This document shows, piece after piece, positions 22,400-33,949 of a DNA stretch of 64,000 nt. Under the pieces are notes generated by a model that saw nothing but the letters and a program-made list of their open reading frames with translations, was not told where the DNA came from and searched no databases. Source of the DNA: Icerya purchasi (taxonomy: Eukaryota > Arthropoda > Insecta > Hemiptera > Monophlebidae). The translations under genes and the position numbers were made by a program. The stretch's first letter is position 1; each line of letters begins with the position of its first letter. The stretch covers positions 147,453,088-147,517,087 of the forward strand of contig CM077116.1 in NCBI GenBank assembly GCA_039619475.1. The letters are read 5' to 3'.

Positions 22400-24010
22400 C
22401 ATAAGTAGCGCGTTAGCGTGATAGTACTTACTGAAACAAATATAAAGAGTATGAGGCTGAATTTTTCAATATAGAGGGTTATGAGAAATGCGTAACAGAG
22501 AAACCATCAAACTGTAATGGTGGAATAATGATATATTCAAGGTGGTGTCTGCGGGCAATTCTGCTGCTGACAGCATTACTGCGGAAATAAGTGCAAGGAT
22601 CAATCAAAAAAAAATTCACTTAATAGCAATTTATATAATAGGTCGCCGAGTAACAATGTTGGTCACTTTCTTCCGGAATTCGATGAGAGCCTGAAGATCC
22701 TAGATCGAAACGCAAGAGGGTTACGTCATTTGACATACTACAAGCCACAAATGATGAGATACAAACTATAATTAAACAAATGAAGCCGAATAGAGCTCAA
22801 GGGTACGACGGTATTCGGGTGTGAAAGATCTAACAACACATGCAAAAAAGCTTGCTCCGCTGTTAACAAAAATAATTAATGAGTCGGTAAAAGAAGCTAT
22901 ATTCGGCAAGGAGTTAAAAGTAGGGATAATAAGACCAATATGAAAAAGCGGGGATAAAAAACTCGGTGAAAACTATAGACCAATTGCGTTAATCTCAGTT
23001 ATTGCTAAAGTAGTAGAGCATTGTGTAGTTAACCATCTTAAATTGTACCTGGAAACAAACAATTTAATATATCACAACCAATTTGGGTTCAGAGAGAGAA
23101 AATGTACGATAACACTGCCCAGAACATTTACATATGTTATCAATAAGGGGTTAACGTTCGGTAAACAATTTTTGATAGTTTTTTTTAGATTTTATTAACG
23201 CTTTTGATTTAGTTGATAGGGAAATTTTGATATGGGACTTAAACAAAATTGGAATCACAGGGAAATATTTCAATTAGTTTAGATGCTATTTACATGAAAG
23301 GGAATGCTTGATTGGGAATGAATATAGCGATATGAGGAAGACGAAATATGGAGTAGGGCAAGGAACTATATTAGCAGCCCCGTTACTGTATTTAATTTAC
23401 ATTAACTCCGTTCACAAATGTGTTACGAATACCAAATTTTACGCATATTATGCCAATGATATTGCTCTGGTATGCGGAAAGGCCGCTTCAGAGGGACAAG
23501 AGTGCACGACAAAAAGTTATTAATAAATGCCAAAAAATCAAAAGTTATGTAACCACCAAGCAGTAGGTTTAGAAAGTTCGTTTCTAAAATAGAATAGTGT
23601 GCGGATTGCATCTTCATGGAGCTGAAGTATACTGTTGTGATCCGATAGAAACGGTTAATAATTATAATTACCTTGGAATAACATTTGATAAGGCGGTAAC
23701 GTGGAGAGTTCACATTGATAACATTGCCAGAAAAATCAGTCAGACTATACCGGCTGTATATAAATTAAAACAGTTTATGAATTATAAAACTACGAGATTA
23801 TATCTTGAATCATTGATGATGTATAGGATTAGATACAGAATCGAAATTTTGGAGGAATGTAAAAAAAAAAAAAAAACGAATTAAGGAAAATTAGTAAGCC
23901 TCAGAAAAGATGTTTGAAAACATTTTTTCTCGAACTGGAAAAATACGAATCTTTTAATGAATACTTCTTCTTGAGATAATAATAAAGAAATGTCTCCAAA
24001 AATGTTTTTT
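22400..24010 (+). pseudogene. Non-LTR retrotransposon remnant (endonuclease and RT)
   Basis: A LINE ORF2 with many frameshifts and stops, retaining domains in normal order. An apurinic-endonuclease-like part shows VLTETNI (about 22425-22445) and EGYEKCVTEKPSNCNGGIMI (about 22476-22535). The RT follows: QMKPNRAQGYDGI (22780-22818), ENYRPIALISVIAKVVEH (about 22968-23021), HNQFGFRERKCT (about 23074-23109), DFINAFDLVDREILIWDL (about 23189-23242) and GVGQGTILAAPLLYLIYIN (about 23351-23407). The catalytic box is changed to YAND (about 23449-23460), with Asp replaced by Asn. YNYLGITFDKAVTWRVHID (about 23663-23719) lies in the thumb. The same family seems to be present at 1560-2240. The 3' end is unclear; A-runs occur at 23860-23876 and 24337-24353. 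Confidence 0.8.
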
Positions 24011-25705
24011 TTATTATAGTAAGCTATTAGAGCATAAAACAAAAAAAGAGAAAGTTTACCGACAATGGAAAGGATTTATGGAACTAGGAACTATGACGAG
24101 TTATATTTTGTAAAATCCAACGGGATTAACAATAATTTTTTTTTTTTTTTTTTTTGTTAAGCTCGTCAACCCTGGCCTCACCTAGAAACAATAAAAATTG
24201 AATGCAATTATATAGGAGAACAAAATAAAAGTATGGTTGATAGATTGGTGCAAAGAATGAGAAAAGAGTAGAAAGAAAGTGATAAGACTAAGGACTAAAG
24301 GAGAAAGGGATTATGTACATATAAATGATGTAATAAAAAAAAAAAAAAAAAAAGCTTTTCGGTTCTCTTACGTACGGTGCATAGTGGCTTCTTCTTCTAA
24401 CTGTATACCTTTTGGCATACGGGTACATATGTTGCTTTAGGGTGTGCGGTGGGTATGAATGTACTTGTTTAAGAAATTAGACGTAGTTTAGTGAAAATAG
24501 AAGTTAAGTGTAATTAAGTAATTCGTGTAAGATAAAGCTTTAAGATGTGTATTTATGAATAAACGATATAATTATGTTGGAAACCCATAGAATTTCCTTG
24601 TAGAGCGCGCAAATTATTTGACATAAAAAAAAAAAAAAACAAAAAAAAACTACGTTTAAGACGAAAACCCTCTATATAGATTGCTGTGCTTGAGTTACTA
24701 AACAAAACATTTATTAATTAAATTTTCGAAAAGTTTCTGAGCACACGAAGCAAAAGAGGCGAAGCTAAAAAGAATAAAGTTTTGAAGTAGGAATGATAAA
24801 AAAAAAGTGTTCCAGGAAGGAGGAGTGTAACTAAAACCGAGAAAAGAGTTAAAAATATTTAAAATTATCCGAAGAGAAAAGAAATTAGAACGATTTTTAA
24901 TAACAGAAAAAGTGATCCGATTTAAGGCCGAAGAGGAATTAGCGGAATTGCTTAAAGATGAACGAACTTCTCTGATAAAGTAAAAAGAGAAATAAGAGAA
25001 TGTGGAGAACCATGAGCAAGAACAGGATTCCTATGCAGCAATGCGGTGTAAAGGAAAATATCGTTCTGTTTCGAATCCGTTTTTTGCTATAAAATATTTT
25101 CATTCTAATTTGACTCGTTAATAATGATTTGATCATAAAATGCCGTTATAATTTCTTTTCATTTCACAAGTTCGTTCAACATTAATCGAGGGAAAAAATT
25201 ATAAAATTAAGCTTAACGCATTAGCGAAATTGAAAATTCTCCCTCCAACAAAAGCCCGTTCATTAAAACGCCAATAGCGGACTGCGGCTTTTTATGTAAT
25301 ATGCAACAGTCACGATGATTGATATAACCGTCTACGATGTCATTCGATTATTCGCGGTGACTTTATGTTTTTGGCAGCGAACTATTGGTTTCGGTAAATT
25401 GTGCTAGACCAACTGTGGCAGACCTTAGAAGATCGCATCCATATTACAATGAGACTGAATTTACATATTTTGTCGTAGCTTTGGTAATAAATAAAAAATT
25501 AATGAAAGCCATTAAGACAAAATTAATAAACGTAGTGTTCGATTTCGATGTTAATTCATGAAATGAGTAAAGAAAAATATGTTACATATTGATTTTTCGT
25601 GCAGTGCAATATGAAAGAGACTTATTATTTACCGCGGCTAGTACGAGAGAGTACTCTCTTATAAATAGCTGTAATAACGATGAAAAACGTTTTAGACTCC
25701 GATAA
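24011..25705. other. No recognisable gene
   Basis: AT-rich, with homopolymer runs at 24137-24155 (T), 24337-24353 (A) and 24627-24650 (A). Part of 24011-24600 may be the 3' UTR of the preceding LINE, but this cannot be shown by eye. Confidence 0.35.
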
Positions 25706-26290
25706 ATATCGTTTAAAACCAAATTCCTCATTATTTCGGACTCTAAAGGCGTCCTTCAAGCCCTATCCTTTCCTCTTTCACATTCCTCTGATAGTATTAT
25801 TATCTCAATTCGTTCTCTTACCTCCACTCTGCAGTCATCCCGCTCTATTCTTATTGATTTTTTATGGGTCCCCAGTCATTCCGGAATTGATGGGAATGAC
25901 GCAGCCGATTCTTTGGCTCGTTCTGCTGGTCACCTTGATTCATTCCTCAACCATTTCCCTTCTTCAGATATCCTTTCCTTATCCACCTCCAATCACGCCA
26001 GACATTGGCGGGATATTTATCCCTCCCTATTTTCTAATCGTCATTCGCATTACCGCTTTATTCAGCCGATTCCTCGTTCCCTGTCTTGGTTCCATTCTAT
26101 TCGTTTCGGTCGTCGTTCTTCTATTGTCTCCCTAATTCGTCTCCGGATCAATCATTCTCTCCTCTCCCCCTCTCGCTTTCGATTTGTTCTGTCGCTTTCT
26201 CCTCATTGCTCTCTTCACGATTGTGATCCTCCTCGTACATGTGATGCTGATCACATTTTCTTCGAGTGTCCTGCTTTTCTTAACGAATAA
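25706..26290 (+). pseudogene. RNase H domain and Cys motif of a LINE polyprotein (fragment)
   Basis: One frame is open for about 195 codons, longer than in most LINE fragments here. It encodes the C-terminal half of an RNase H: FLIISDSKGVLQAL (about 25724-25765) carries a catalytic-type Asp. DFLWVPSHSGIDGNDAADSL (about 25856-25915) is the hallmark C-terminal RNase H segment, with its His and final Asp. Downstream, DPPRTCDADHIFFECPAF (about 26225-26278) is the LINE C-terminal C...D..F.C motif, and a stop follows at 26288. RT and endonuclease are absent upstream. Related but more decayed copies lie at 1-478 and 48130-48828. RNase H in LINEs removes RNA from the cDNA hybrid. Confidence 0.85.
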
Positions 26291-26694
26291 TCACCGTTAT
26301 CTCAACCTCGGCTACAGAAGTGATTTAAAAGAGAATCGTAGCGGATCCGCACAGAACGAAACTGCTGGCCCAATATTTTTTTTGCATTACGGAAAATTCA
26401 GTTTCACAATCCACGACATGGCCTTTAATCGGTCAATCCGCTCTTTATTTTTATGTTTTACCAAATACAGCGTGTACACGATTAGTAAGATCTAAAGAAC
26501 ATTTTAAAAGTTTACATATTAAAACGAAAAGAAATTCCGTATACAAATTTTGATTACGTGTGACGCGCAGGATAAAAATTCCATTTTCACGTTACTTCCA
26601 AAATTAAGGGGATTTGTACGTTCTTTTTTTACCGGTAATACAACAAAATTTTAAAGCTTTGTCTGATTAAGTGAGTAAAATTCGTAATATGTAT
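26291..26694. other. No recognisable gene
   Basis: AT-rich spacer between the LINE fragment and the left end of the piggyBac element. Confidence 0.4.
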
Positions 26695-26916
26695 ATAACC
26701 CATTAGTGCTCACAGGCAACTTAAGTTGCCGGTCCTTTTTGAACCTCGTAACATGAGAACTATATGCGCATATTGCCGTATTTTTCGACGCTTTTATTTT
26801 GTCTGGACTGTAATTCAATATCGAACCCTGATAGTTGGTTGTTTATCTTCATTGCGTATTTTTACCAGTGCATATAATTCTGTTTTAAATTTGGTTTGAA
26901 TTAGTCTGTCATAACA

Positions 26917-28450
26917 ATGTAAGTATATATTTATCTAAAATGTTGTTTACAATTCTTTATTTATAATTATGTAGTATAAAGATAAACTAATACCTATATT
27001 CCCATATTTCATCCATACTATTTTTATTGTTTGTATATCGTTGCACACAATGCTGGCAACTTTTGTTTGCCACTGAGCACTAGTGTTGTTTTTTACTATA
27101 AACGTAAGTTATTTCTCATTTTCATAGGTCTGACCGTAAAACTTTCACTGTGGATGAAATTATAAATGTATGTGGAGAGTTTTATGGTCCGGATAGCGTA
27201 AAGCAAATAAGATATAGTTCCCCCCTATGAGCCTCCTAATGCGGTCACAGATGAGGATTCAGAATTTTCTGATGAGGAAATTGATGGAGATCCTGTACAT
27301 TTGCCTGCCAGAATCTTACGTATAGAAGCTGAGGTTGTATATTTGAAAATGATAACAAAGCAACTGAAGAACAACCATCCACATCTAAGAGAGTTCGCTT
27401 ACAAGAAAAACATGCTAGAATAAAACCATCACCCTCAACCTGGTCAAAAATGAAAGTAAACTGCTGGTCTTTACCAAAAAAACATCCTATTTATTTACCA
27501 TCAATATTAGATTTTTTTAAAAATCGATATTGTAGCAAATTCAATGCGTAGACGTAAATTTGAAGTAATTTTACGTCACATACATTTGAATGACAATACT
27601 AATATAAATGAGGATAGATTCTATAAAATTAGACCAATGTTTGATATAATCAATTTTGAGTTCAAACAAATACCAATGGGAGATACACTTTCAACTGATG
27701 AAACCATTGTGCCATATTATGGACGTCATAGTGCCAAGCAGTTTATAAAAGGCAAACCAATACGATTTGGGTTCAAACTCTAGGTAATTGCCAGACCAAA
27801 TGGTTTTTTAATACACACTGAACCTTACTGTGGCTCCAGTACAAGATTACTAAAAAACACAGGCTTAGGTCAAGGCGGCGATGTGGTCATAGGTCTAGTT
27901 AAGTACTGCAATGTATTTAATGACACAAAATTGTATTTCGGTAACTTTTTCACCTCTGTTCAACTTTTAGAAGAACTATCTAATCGTAACCTTGGACGAA
28001 TTGGAACCCTACGGGAATATAGGGTAAGTAAAGTTTTAAATTTGTCACCTAAAAATGAATTCAAAAAGTATGATAGGGGTTCAATTGATGCAGTAAGCAA
28101 TGGAAATTTGACGGCGATACGGTAGAATGATAATGCGGTTGTTACAGTTTTATCCAATTGTGATTCTAAAGAGCCAATGAAAAATGTACAAAGATACGGT
28201 AGAGATGAGAAAAAGAAAATTACTGTTCAAATGCCTGAAGCTATTGACTCAGTATAATTCAAACATGAGTGGACTGGACCTCAATAATCAGTTCGCAGCA
28301 GAATACAAATTTAAGATTCGAATTAAAAAATTGTGGTGGTCATTATTTTTATGGACAGTTGATGAATGTTGTGTGCAAGAGTGGTTATTATTTCAAGAAT
28401 TAGGTCATGATGTTTCATATCTTCAATTTAGGAGACAAGTTGTCCTGTAG
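26917..28450 (+). pseudogene. piggyBac transposase, degenerate, with a likely 5' intron
   Basis: Remnant of a DDE_Tnp_1_7 transposase. A likely intron (26919-27127, GTAAGT...TTTCATAG) would join AT to G and give ATG TCT GAC, so that the protein starts MSDRKTFTVDEI. The acidic N-terminal region follows after a frameshift (TDEDSEFSDEEIDG, about 27248-27289), then KKHPIYLPSILDFFKN. About 70 residues normally found next seem to be missing before RRKFEVILRHIHLNDN (27547-27594). The catalytic domain shows STDETIVPYYGR with the first Asp kept. LYFGNFFTS (about 27916-27942) replaces the conserved YFDNFFTS, so the second catalytic Asp is Gly. MSGLDLNNQF replaces the GVD..DQ motif. Stops and frameshifts occur throughout; IKKLWWSLFLWTVDECCV near 28322-28375 marks the conserved C-terminal region. 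The enzyme cannot be functional. Confidence 0.9.
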
Positions 28451-28568
28451 CTCCTAAATGCATATGGAACGCCTAAACTAAAATCTGGACCTTCCATATC
28501 GTTATCATCATCTGCATCCTTAGAGGCAATCTGAAAAGATACAAAGGATCACATTATTGTCGAAGGGG

Positions 28569-28579
28569 AAATCAAATAT
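28569..28579. repeat. Left target-site duplication of a SINE
   Basis: AAATCAAATAT, repeated exactly at 28937-28947. Confidence 0.8.
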
Positions 28580-28936
28580 CTTCTTAAGGTGCCGTACGCT
28601 ACATAACGCGTTGGCGCAACCTATTCGTACATTTTTAGCTGTGCCGATATAGGTTGTGTACCAAGCAATTATTATATACAACACAGGTGTACACACGCAA
28701 GACTACATTCGGAACTGATTGTAGCCGCTTGTTATCGCGCTACCAGTGCAGTCCTTCCGGTGTGGGTCTGCTGTGTACTGACCTAGCGCGCATATGATGT
28801 TGTACGTGGTGGTTTGCCATTGCCTTCCACGTGATTATTAGCGATTATTTATTTATTTAATTCTTGTAATAAGTTCGTCGTCGCTCGGGATCGAACCCGT
28901 GACCGCCATATCGGAAGTCAAACGCTCTAGGCTATC
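28580..28936 (-). mobile_element. tRNA-derived SINE nested in piggyBac
   Basis: On the minus strand the 357-bp insert starts GATAGCCTAGAGCG, which contains a TAGCCTAG-type A box. About 35 bp further comes GGGTTCGATCCC, a near-perfect RNA polymerase III B box. The body contains AAGGCAATGGCAAACCACC (28807-28825 on the plus strand), similar from memory to a segment shared by RTE/BovB-type LINEs and SINEs that borrow their 3' end. Perfect 11-bp duplications flank it. A short AT-rich AAATAAATAAATAAT tract is internal, and there is no long poly(A) tail. Confidence 0.8.
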
Positions 28937-28947
28937 AAATCAAATAT
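28937..28947. repeat. Right target-site duplication of a SINE
   Basis: AAATCAAATAT, identical to 28569-28579. Confidence 0.8.
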
Positions 28948-29313
28948 AGGAGATGCAAATTATGTCAAAATCGTACTATATATTTATGCGCCAAATGTAA
29001 TGTACCTTTACACCCTGTTTGTTTTTAAACTTTTCATAACTAAATTATAGTTTATATTTAGTATAAAAATTATTTTAAGTTATATCTTTTGTTTTTGTGT
29101 GGGATAAATTCGTTTATAAATAAAACCATATTTAGTTATTAAATTTTCATTTTTGTTGCACGCTAGTGCTCAGCGGCACTTTAGTTGCCATGTGATTTAA
29201 CCCTCAGAATAATAAATTTATTTGTGAAATTTCATTTTTCTTTTATTTTATAGAATAAATAATAAACTTTTTCAAAAATAAAATTTTTTTAGTTCCGAAC
29301 ACTAATGGGTTAA

Positions 29314-32148
29314 CCGTGACAAACGAATGAAGTTAACTTAGAGGTGTATTGAATTCTGTAGAAGAAATGTCCACTACTGACTTTGTGACTTTGAGTGGAA
29401 CGTTTTTATATTTAACAAGAAGAAATGTGCTAAGGAGTGAAAAGAGTATTAAATCGTATTTGAAGTAAATATGATAAGACATTTCTGATAACTCCGTTAT
29501 TTATTATGTTTGATAAAACACGTGAAATTTATACAAAACACACGGAAAAATAGTTGGAAATATTATTTTCTTTTTATGGAAGATGGCGTTGATGAAGAAT
29601 GGGTAATAGCGGAAGTATTTTAAATGTGCTACCCGTGTGCCTGATCATTTATGCGTTCGGTATTGTTCGGACCGTAGGTCTAATGCAGTGGTTCTTAACC
29701 TTTAAGTGAGGATAGACTAAAGCGCGCAAAGTATGCAGGAACAGTAATCGATTTTCGTGACTATAATTGATCCAATGTTAAACTTTTAATTTTAGCTGAT
29801 TAATGTTTAGCAACGGATAGTCTGGGTATGGCCGGATACAGTTATATGCCCCCTAAAATATATCCGCGTACGGACACAGCCGGATATATCTCCGACAATG
29901 TGATTCAATATAGTATATCACAACTCGGAAAGGCGTTAGCCACATGCGCATCGTGTCGAAGGACGTTCTGCTGCTTCGTATGTTCAGAATGCTGTACGGA
30001 GTTCGAGTTAAATACACAGACGAAGACGAACGCGATTATACACTACGTATGAGACACATAAATCTGGCGGAATTGAAATTGGAAATGGGTATATGCAGTC
30101 GGAAAGGGCACATGTATGCAGCCGAAACTCCTCTGGCGGAGTTGATTTGCGCATTTCTAAATTGGATATGTCGAATATAAACGCGAAGGCTCGGAAAATG
30201 AAAATGTTGCATAAGCGATTTTCTGTATAAAAAGTAAACACGGTTATAATTTTTTTTTTTTTTCGATAATTCTTGTAATAGAACGCGCGAGGCTTGATTT
30301 GATGATTGCTAGGCGAAATTTTTTAAAAATGGAAGGAGGAAGATAAGAAACTTTTCATTTTTCTACGAGAAAATGTAATAACACGATGTTATTTTTCTGG
30401 AAAAATTGAATTTTTTTCCCTCTTAACGTAAGTTAACTTCAATCCCGCATGGTTCACAAAAATAGTCACTTACGGTGGAAATTTGACGACGAACTTAAAA
30501 AAACAATCGCGCGAATCTTGCAGAATTACCAATTTCTAGAATTTATTCTCGATATCAGTGTAGAGTACCGGGGCATTAGAGGATAGAAATAAAATCCCGG
30601 CGATTTTCTTTACTATCGTTAGACTAATAGCGCGATAAAATAGTGTAAATCTAGCGCGAAGTTGCGATAAAATTCGGCTGAGCGAAAAGGCGAAAAATTT
30701 AGCAGTACCAGAAACAAATTGAAAAGATTTATTGCAGGGTAGATAGAAAATCGTTTTCGAAACGTATTTGAAGACAGTACACTGTTGCCAAATAGTTCGC
30801 AATAACGATCCTATTCCACTTTTTTGATGTTTTCAATAACTTTGCGATAAATATTATTTATGTTTCGAATTTTAAAAACAATATTCGAAATATTCAAAAG
30901 CGGTTTAGCTACCGCCGTCAGCATTATTATATTATTATATTGACGGAAATTAAAATTCATCGAGTGTGTAAATCCGTGCACACCGCGAACGCCAACTAGA
31001 AGAGCTAGAGCCCGGTATGTGTCGATGGAAATTTCAGATGCCATCCATCACGGGCGCCGCCAGTGGGAGAGAATCTAGTTTAGAATTACATTTTTAAATT
31101 GTACATAATAAATCTTCAAAAGTAGCTCTATTTTTGATGCGACCCTACAACGGCAACGTTTACGACTGAAAATAAATAAACATACTCGGCTGTCAAAGAT
31201 CGACGGTGATTATCGAGTAAGCAAAACATTATTTGTCAGTCGCGATAAGCTAGTAAAATAAGTTTTTCTTCAAAAATGTTCAATAGCATAGAAGCACAAA
31301 CTACTATCGGGTTAGACAAGGTGAAATAGTTTCAACGCAGATTATTCCGTTCGATTTATCTAGGATGAAATGAGTCGGCTTTTTGTAAGTAATGCAGAAT
31401 TTGTGAGTTTGAGTATGTTGAATAGTTAAATTTTACAATTGCAATTACGCTAGGTTGGCACAGTCGTGTCAAGTCATTGTCTAAACATCAAAATGTTTCT
31501 CAGGGACTATACGTCTTAGTGGACTATAAAGGTTTGACGTCCTTAGCCAAGTGGAGACATATGTCGATGCCATGGACTAAAAAACTCAAATTGCATATGA
31601 TTTCAGTACTTAAACCGACATTTAGGGGGCTATAATACTAATGATAGTCCATAAACTGTTCGAACCAATCACGATTGTTTAAACGAGACTATCGTTAACA
31701 TTAAAAGTTGAAAAATTTTGCACTCATCGTTACTCGTTGTATAAAATTTTCGTACTTAAGTATGTCGATAAAACAATATACTTAATTTAAAACGTTTCGG
31801 AAATCATCAAAATATAAAAGTAAACAATCCACCGACTAAGGGGAGTCACTGGAAAACTCGAAAAAAAGACAACGAAATAGCGACAACATCGAAAGGTACA
31901 GAGATTATAAAGAAATTAGACCACCAGTAGTCTATAAGCTAACATGGACGTAATTTCGTTAATTGCACTGGTTCCGAGAAATGTGTAGACCATTCTTTTT
32001 TATTGAAATTCGGCCATTTCTCGATAGTTTGGCCAGCATTTTAGTAGTACGAGTTTCCTGTGCCAAAGTAAAACTATTCGTAAACTGAATTGTGTGATTA
32101 GTTTTCACCTGATGCTGTTCTGCTAATGCTGATTATCTTCCAGCTTAT
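29314..32148. other. No recognisable gene; one possible hAT terminus
   Basis: Apart from the hAT-like terminus at 29686, no feature could be supported. The more GC-rich segment 29828-30180 has two overlapping frames of about 75 codons, but neither shows a known motif. Some of 31900-32148 may be the decayed 5' part of the Penelope-like element that follows. Confidence 0.35.
29686..29704 (+). repeat. Solo hAT-like terminal inverted repeat
   Basis: CAGTGGTTCTTAACCTTT is a typical hAT left terminus (CAG.GGTTC..AA). No matching right end was found downstream, so it is either a truncated element or a chance match. Confidence 0.4.
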
Positions 32149-32903
32149 GTGCACAGTGGGTGCTCCTTCGCTATATAGGTTACTTAAAGTACGTAAACCA
32201 GAGTATCCGATTAGGCCTACACTCATCATTATCGTAATGCCATACTTACGTCAGAGAATGTAGAGGCAATTACTAATTTGTCGATCAGATTTTACGTTGT
32301 CTAGCGTCTGTTAGTACTTGTTGTATGAAAGATGTGTTGGTCTAATTTTTAGCATTTTGCAGTCAATCTATCATCCTTCCTCCAGGACTTCCATATCTGT
32401 CTCTGTATGATAATTTGGAGTATTTCGTATTTTGTACGTTTTCCGATAAGGCCTACTGCCAGCGCTATTAATAGTTCAACATTATTTTCAGACGGATTGA
32501 AAACCGTTGATTGGAAAAACTTCAGCACTCGTCTAGAATACTGAATAGTTCGTCGAAAATATAAGAGTGCTGAAATTAGATGTTGAAGATAACATAGTTC
32601 GTTTCAATGTGGTCTCTCGCTGTTAACTAATATGCTAGATATATTGAGAAAATAAGGTATTCCCCGTGATATCATTGAATTTATAGAAGTGGATACGGAA
32701 TCCATCCTTACATTTGATAGGATATTTACCGTACAAAACGACGGCATTGTAATTCTAGCTCCTATTTCGGCTGATATTTTCAGGTAATAACTGGATAAAA
32801 AATTGCACTGACGGGATTGGTAAATGCTGATGATAAAGATATGTAGACGATAGCTAATAGACTTGAAAGAAGTCATAATTAAGAATGGATACGATTGAAG
32901 CGA

Positions 32904-32956
<53 letters not shown>

Positions 32957-33080
32957 TAAAAATAAGTTTAGTAAAACCGAACAGGAAAATAAAATTGAAA
33001 CTGAACAATCTTCTACCAGTATAGCGCTGCCTTACATGAGGGGGGGGGGGTCACAGAAAAAAGATTGGAAGCATTCTCAG
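32149..33080 (+). pseudogene. Penelope-like element reverse transcriptase remnant
   Basis: Several frames carry blocks diagnostic of Penelope-like RTs. GAPSLYRLLKVRKPEYPIRP (32161-32220) corresponds to the 'aPrlYGLPKiHKpg.PlRP' motif unique to this class. VRFNVVSR (about 32597-32620) corresponds to 'vSFDVvSLFTNvP'. FTVQNDGIVILAPISADIF (about 32725-32781) matches 'Y.Q.dGi.MGSPlSP.lAnIf', and LVNADDKDM (about 32818-32845) resembles the catalytic xxDD box. Stops and frameshifts disrupt it and an (AT)n tract interrupts the C-terminal part. The remaining 3' portion of the element, with its GIY-YIG domain, lies beyond the foldback element, at 36667-37000. Confidence 0.75.
32909..32952. repeat. (AT)n microsatellite
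   Basis: Long pure AT tract inside the Penelope-like remnant. Confidence 0.9.
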
Positions 33081-33288
33081 AAAGAATAATGTGACGTCAG
33101 TGTTTTGTTTGAGACTTGTGTCACACTCTTATTTTGTTTAGATTTTGAATTATGCGTTATGCTGTTATTTTTAGTGGGAAATTTATATTACGTTGGTTTT
33201 TACTTTGTTTTGTGACACATTTGTTAGTTAAGTGGTTATTTGTATATGATCGATTGTAACTTTATTACAAATAAACGTTGCAACTGTG
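33081..33288. other. Probable inner part of the Penelope-like element
   Basis: No motif of its own; assigned by position, between the RT remnant and the foldback insertion that splits the element. Confidence 0.35.
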
Positions 33289-33296
33289 ATGAGAAC
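33289..33296. repeat. Left target-site duplication of the foldback element
   Basis: ATGAGAAC, repeated exactly at 36570-36577. Confidence 0.75.
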
Positions 33297-33949
33297 GGTG
33301 AATTCCCATTTCGCCTAATTCCCATTTCGCCTAATTCCCATTTCGCCTAATTCCCATTTCGCCTAAATTTAGGGTCGGGTTACTCAGGTAATAAAAAAAA
33401 GGTCAGACAAACATACGAATGATTTCGTGTTGGCAACAGCGCGTCATCATTATCGAATTTTAAGCAGACTAAACGCATCATTTTTTTTTCTATTTGATTC
33501 CACTGTGTTAAGGTTTTTTTTTCTTTCCGAAATACAACAAAAAGGTTTATATGAAAATCAGAAGTGAAAAAATACCGCTAAAAATGTTTGATGTAAATAT
33601 ACGCGAAACGACCACTCCGATTAATATTTGCGAGTTATTTTATTGGATGCCCAGTGCTGTATAAATCCCACCCGCCTTATCAGTCAGTATGTAAAAGCCT
33701 TATTGATATTTAGTGTGACAAGAACATTAAAGTTCGGAGTTGCAGAACAAATAATAAAAAAGCTAAATTATAATTAGGTGTAGTTTCGAAGTGGTCGCGT
33801 TTATGTAAGAAAAAAGGAATAAAAATCGAATAGAATTAACAATAATGACATGACATCGAATGATTATTACAGCGGTAATTGTATTATTGATTGTTAAAAT
33901 TACAATTATAAGCACATACAAAAAGTAAATGTTAAAATTAGGGAAAACA
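33297..33949 (+). repeat. Left arm of the long inverted repeat
   Basis: Pairs with 35932-36569 with only scattered substitutions and small A-run indels. Examples are GGATGCCCAGTG here versus GGATGTCCAGTG in the complement of the other arm, and AGGGTCGGG versus AGAGTCGGG. Confidence 0.9.
33301..33364. repeat. Tandem 16-bp terminal subrepeats
   Basis: Four perfect head-to-tail copies of AATTCCCATTTCGCCT at the tip of the left arm. Confidence 0.9.

Larger units (their letters stand above)
26699..29309 (+). mobile_element. piggyBac element, inactive
   Basis: The left terminus reads CCCATTAGTGCTCA and the reverse complement of the right terminus reads CCCATTAGTGTTCG. The right end is followed by TTAA (29310-29313) and the left is preceded by ATAA (26695-26698), a one-base change from the TTAA duplication required by piggyBac. 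Subterminal inverted repeats are also present: the segment at 27054-27081 (TGGCAACT ... GAGCACT) is complementary to 29165-29190 in both sequence and spacing, and a third related motif lies at 26705-26721. The transposase is a pseudogene, and a SINE sits in the 3' part. Confidence 0.92.

Noticed and set aside
28861..28936. A tRNA gene on the minus strand (A and B boxes present)
   Set aside because: Acceptor and anticodon stems do not pair as a tRNA. The segment is the head of a SINE bounded by 11-bp duplications.
29828..30180. Two overlapping frames in a GC-richer patch
   Set aside because: No recognisable domain, splice context or conservation evidence; the overlap in different frames argues against both.
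32604..33089. Frames of 64-134 codons on both strands
   Set aside because: They run through an (AT)n tract (IYIYIY) and overlap the Penelope RT remnant in a different frame.
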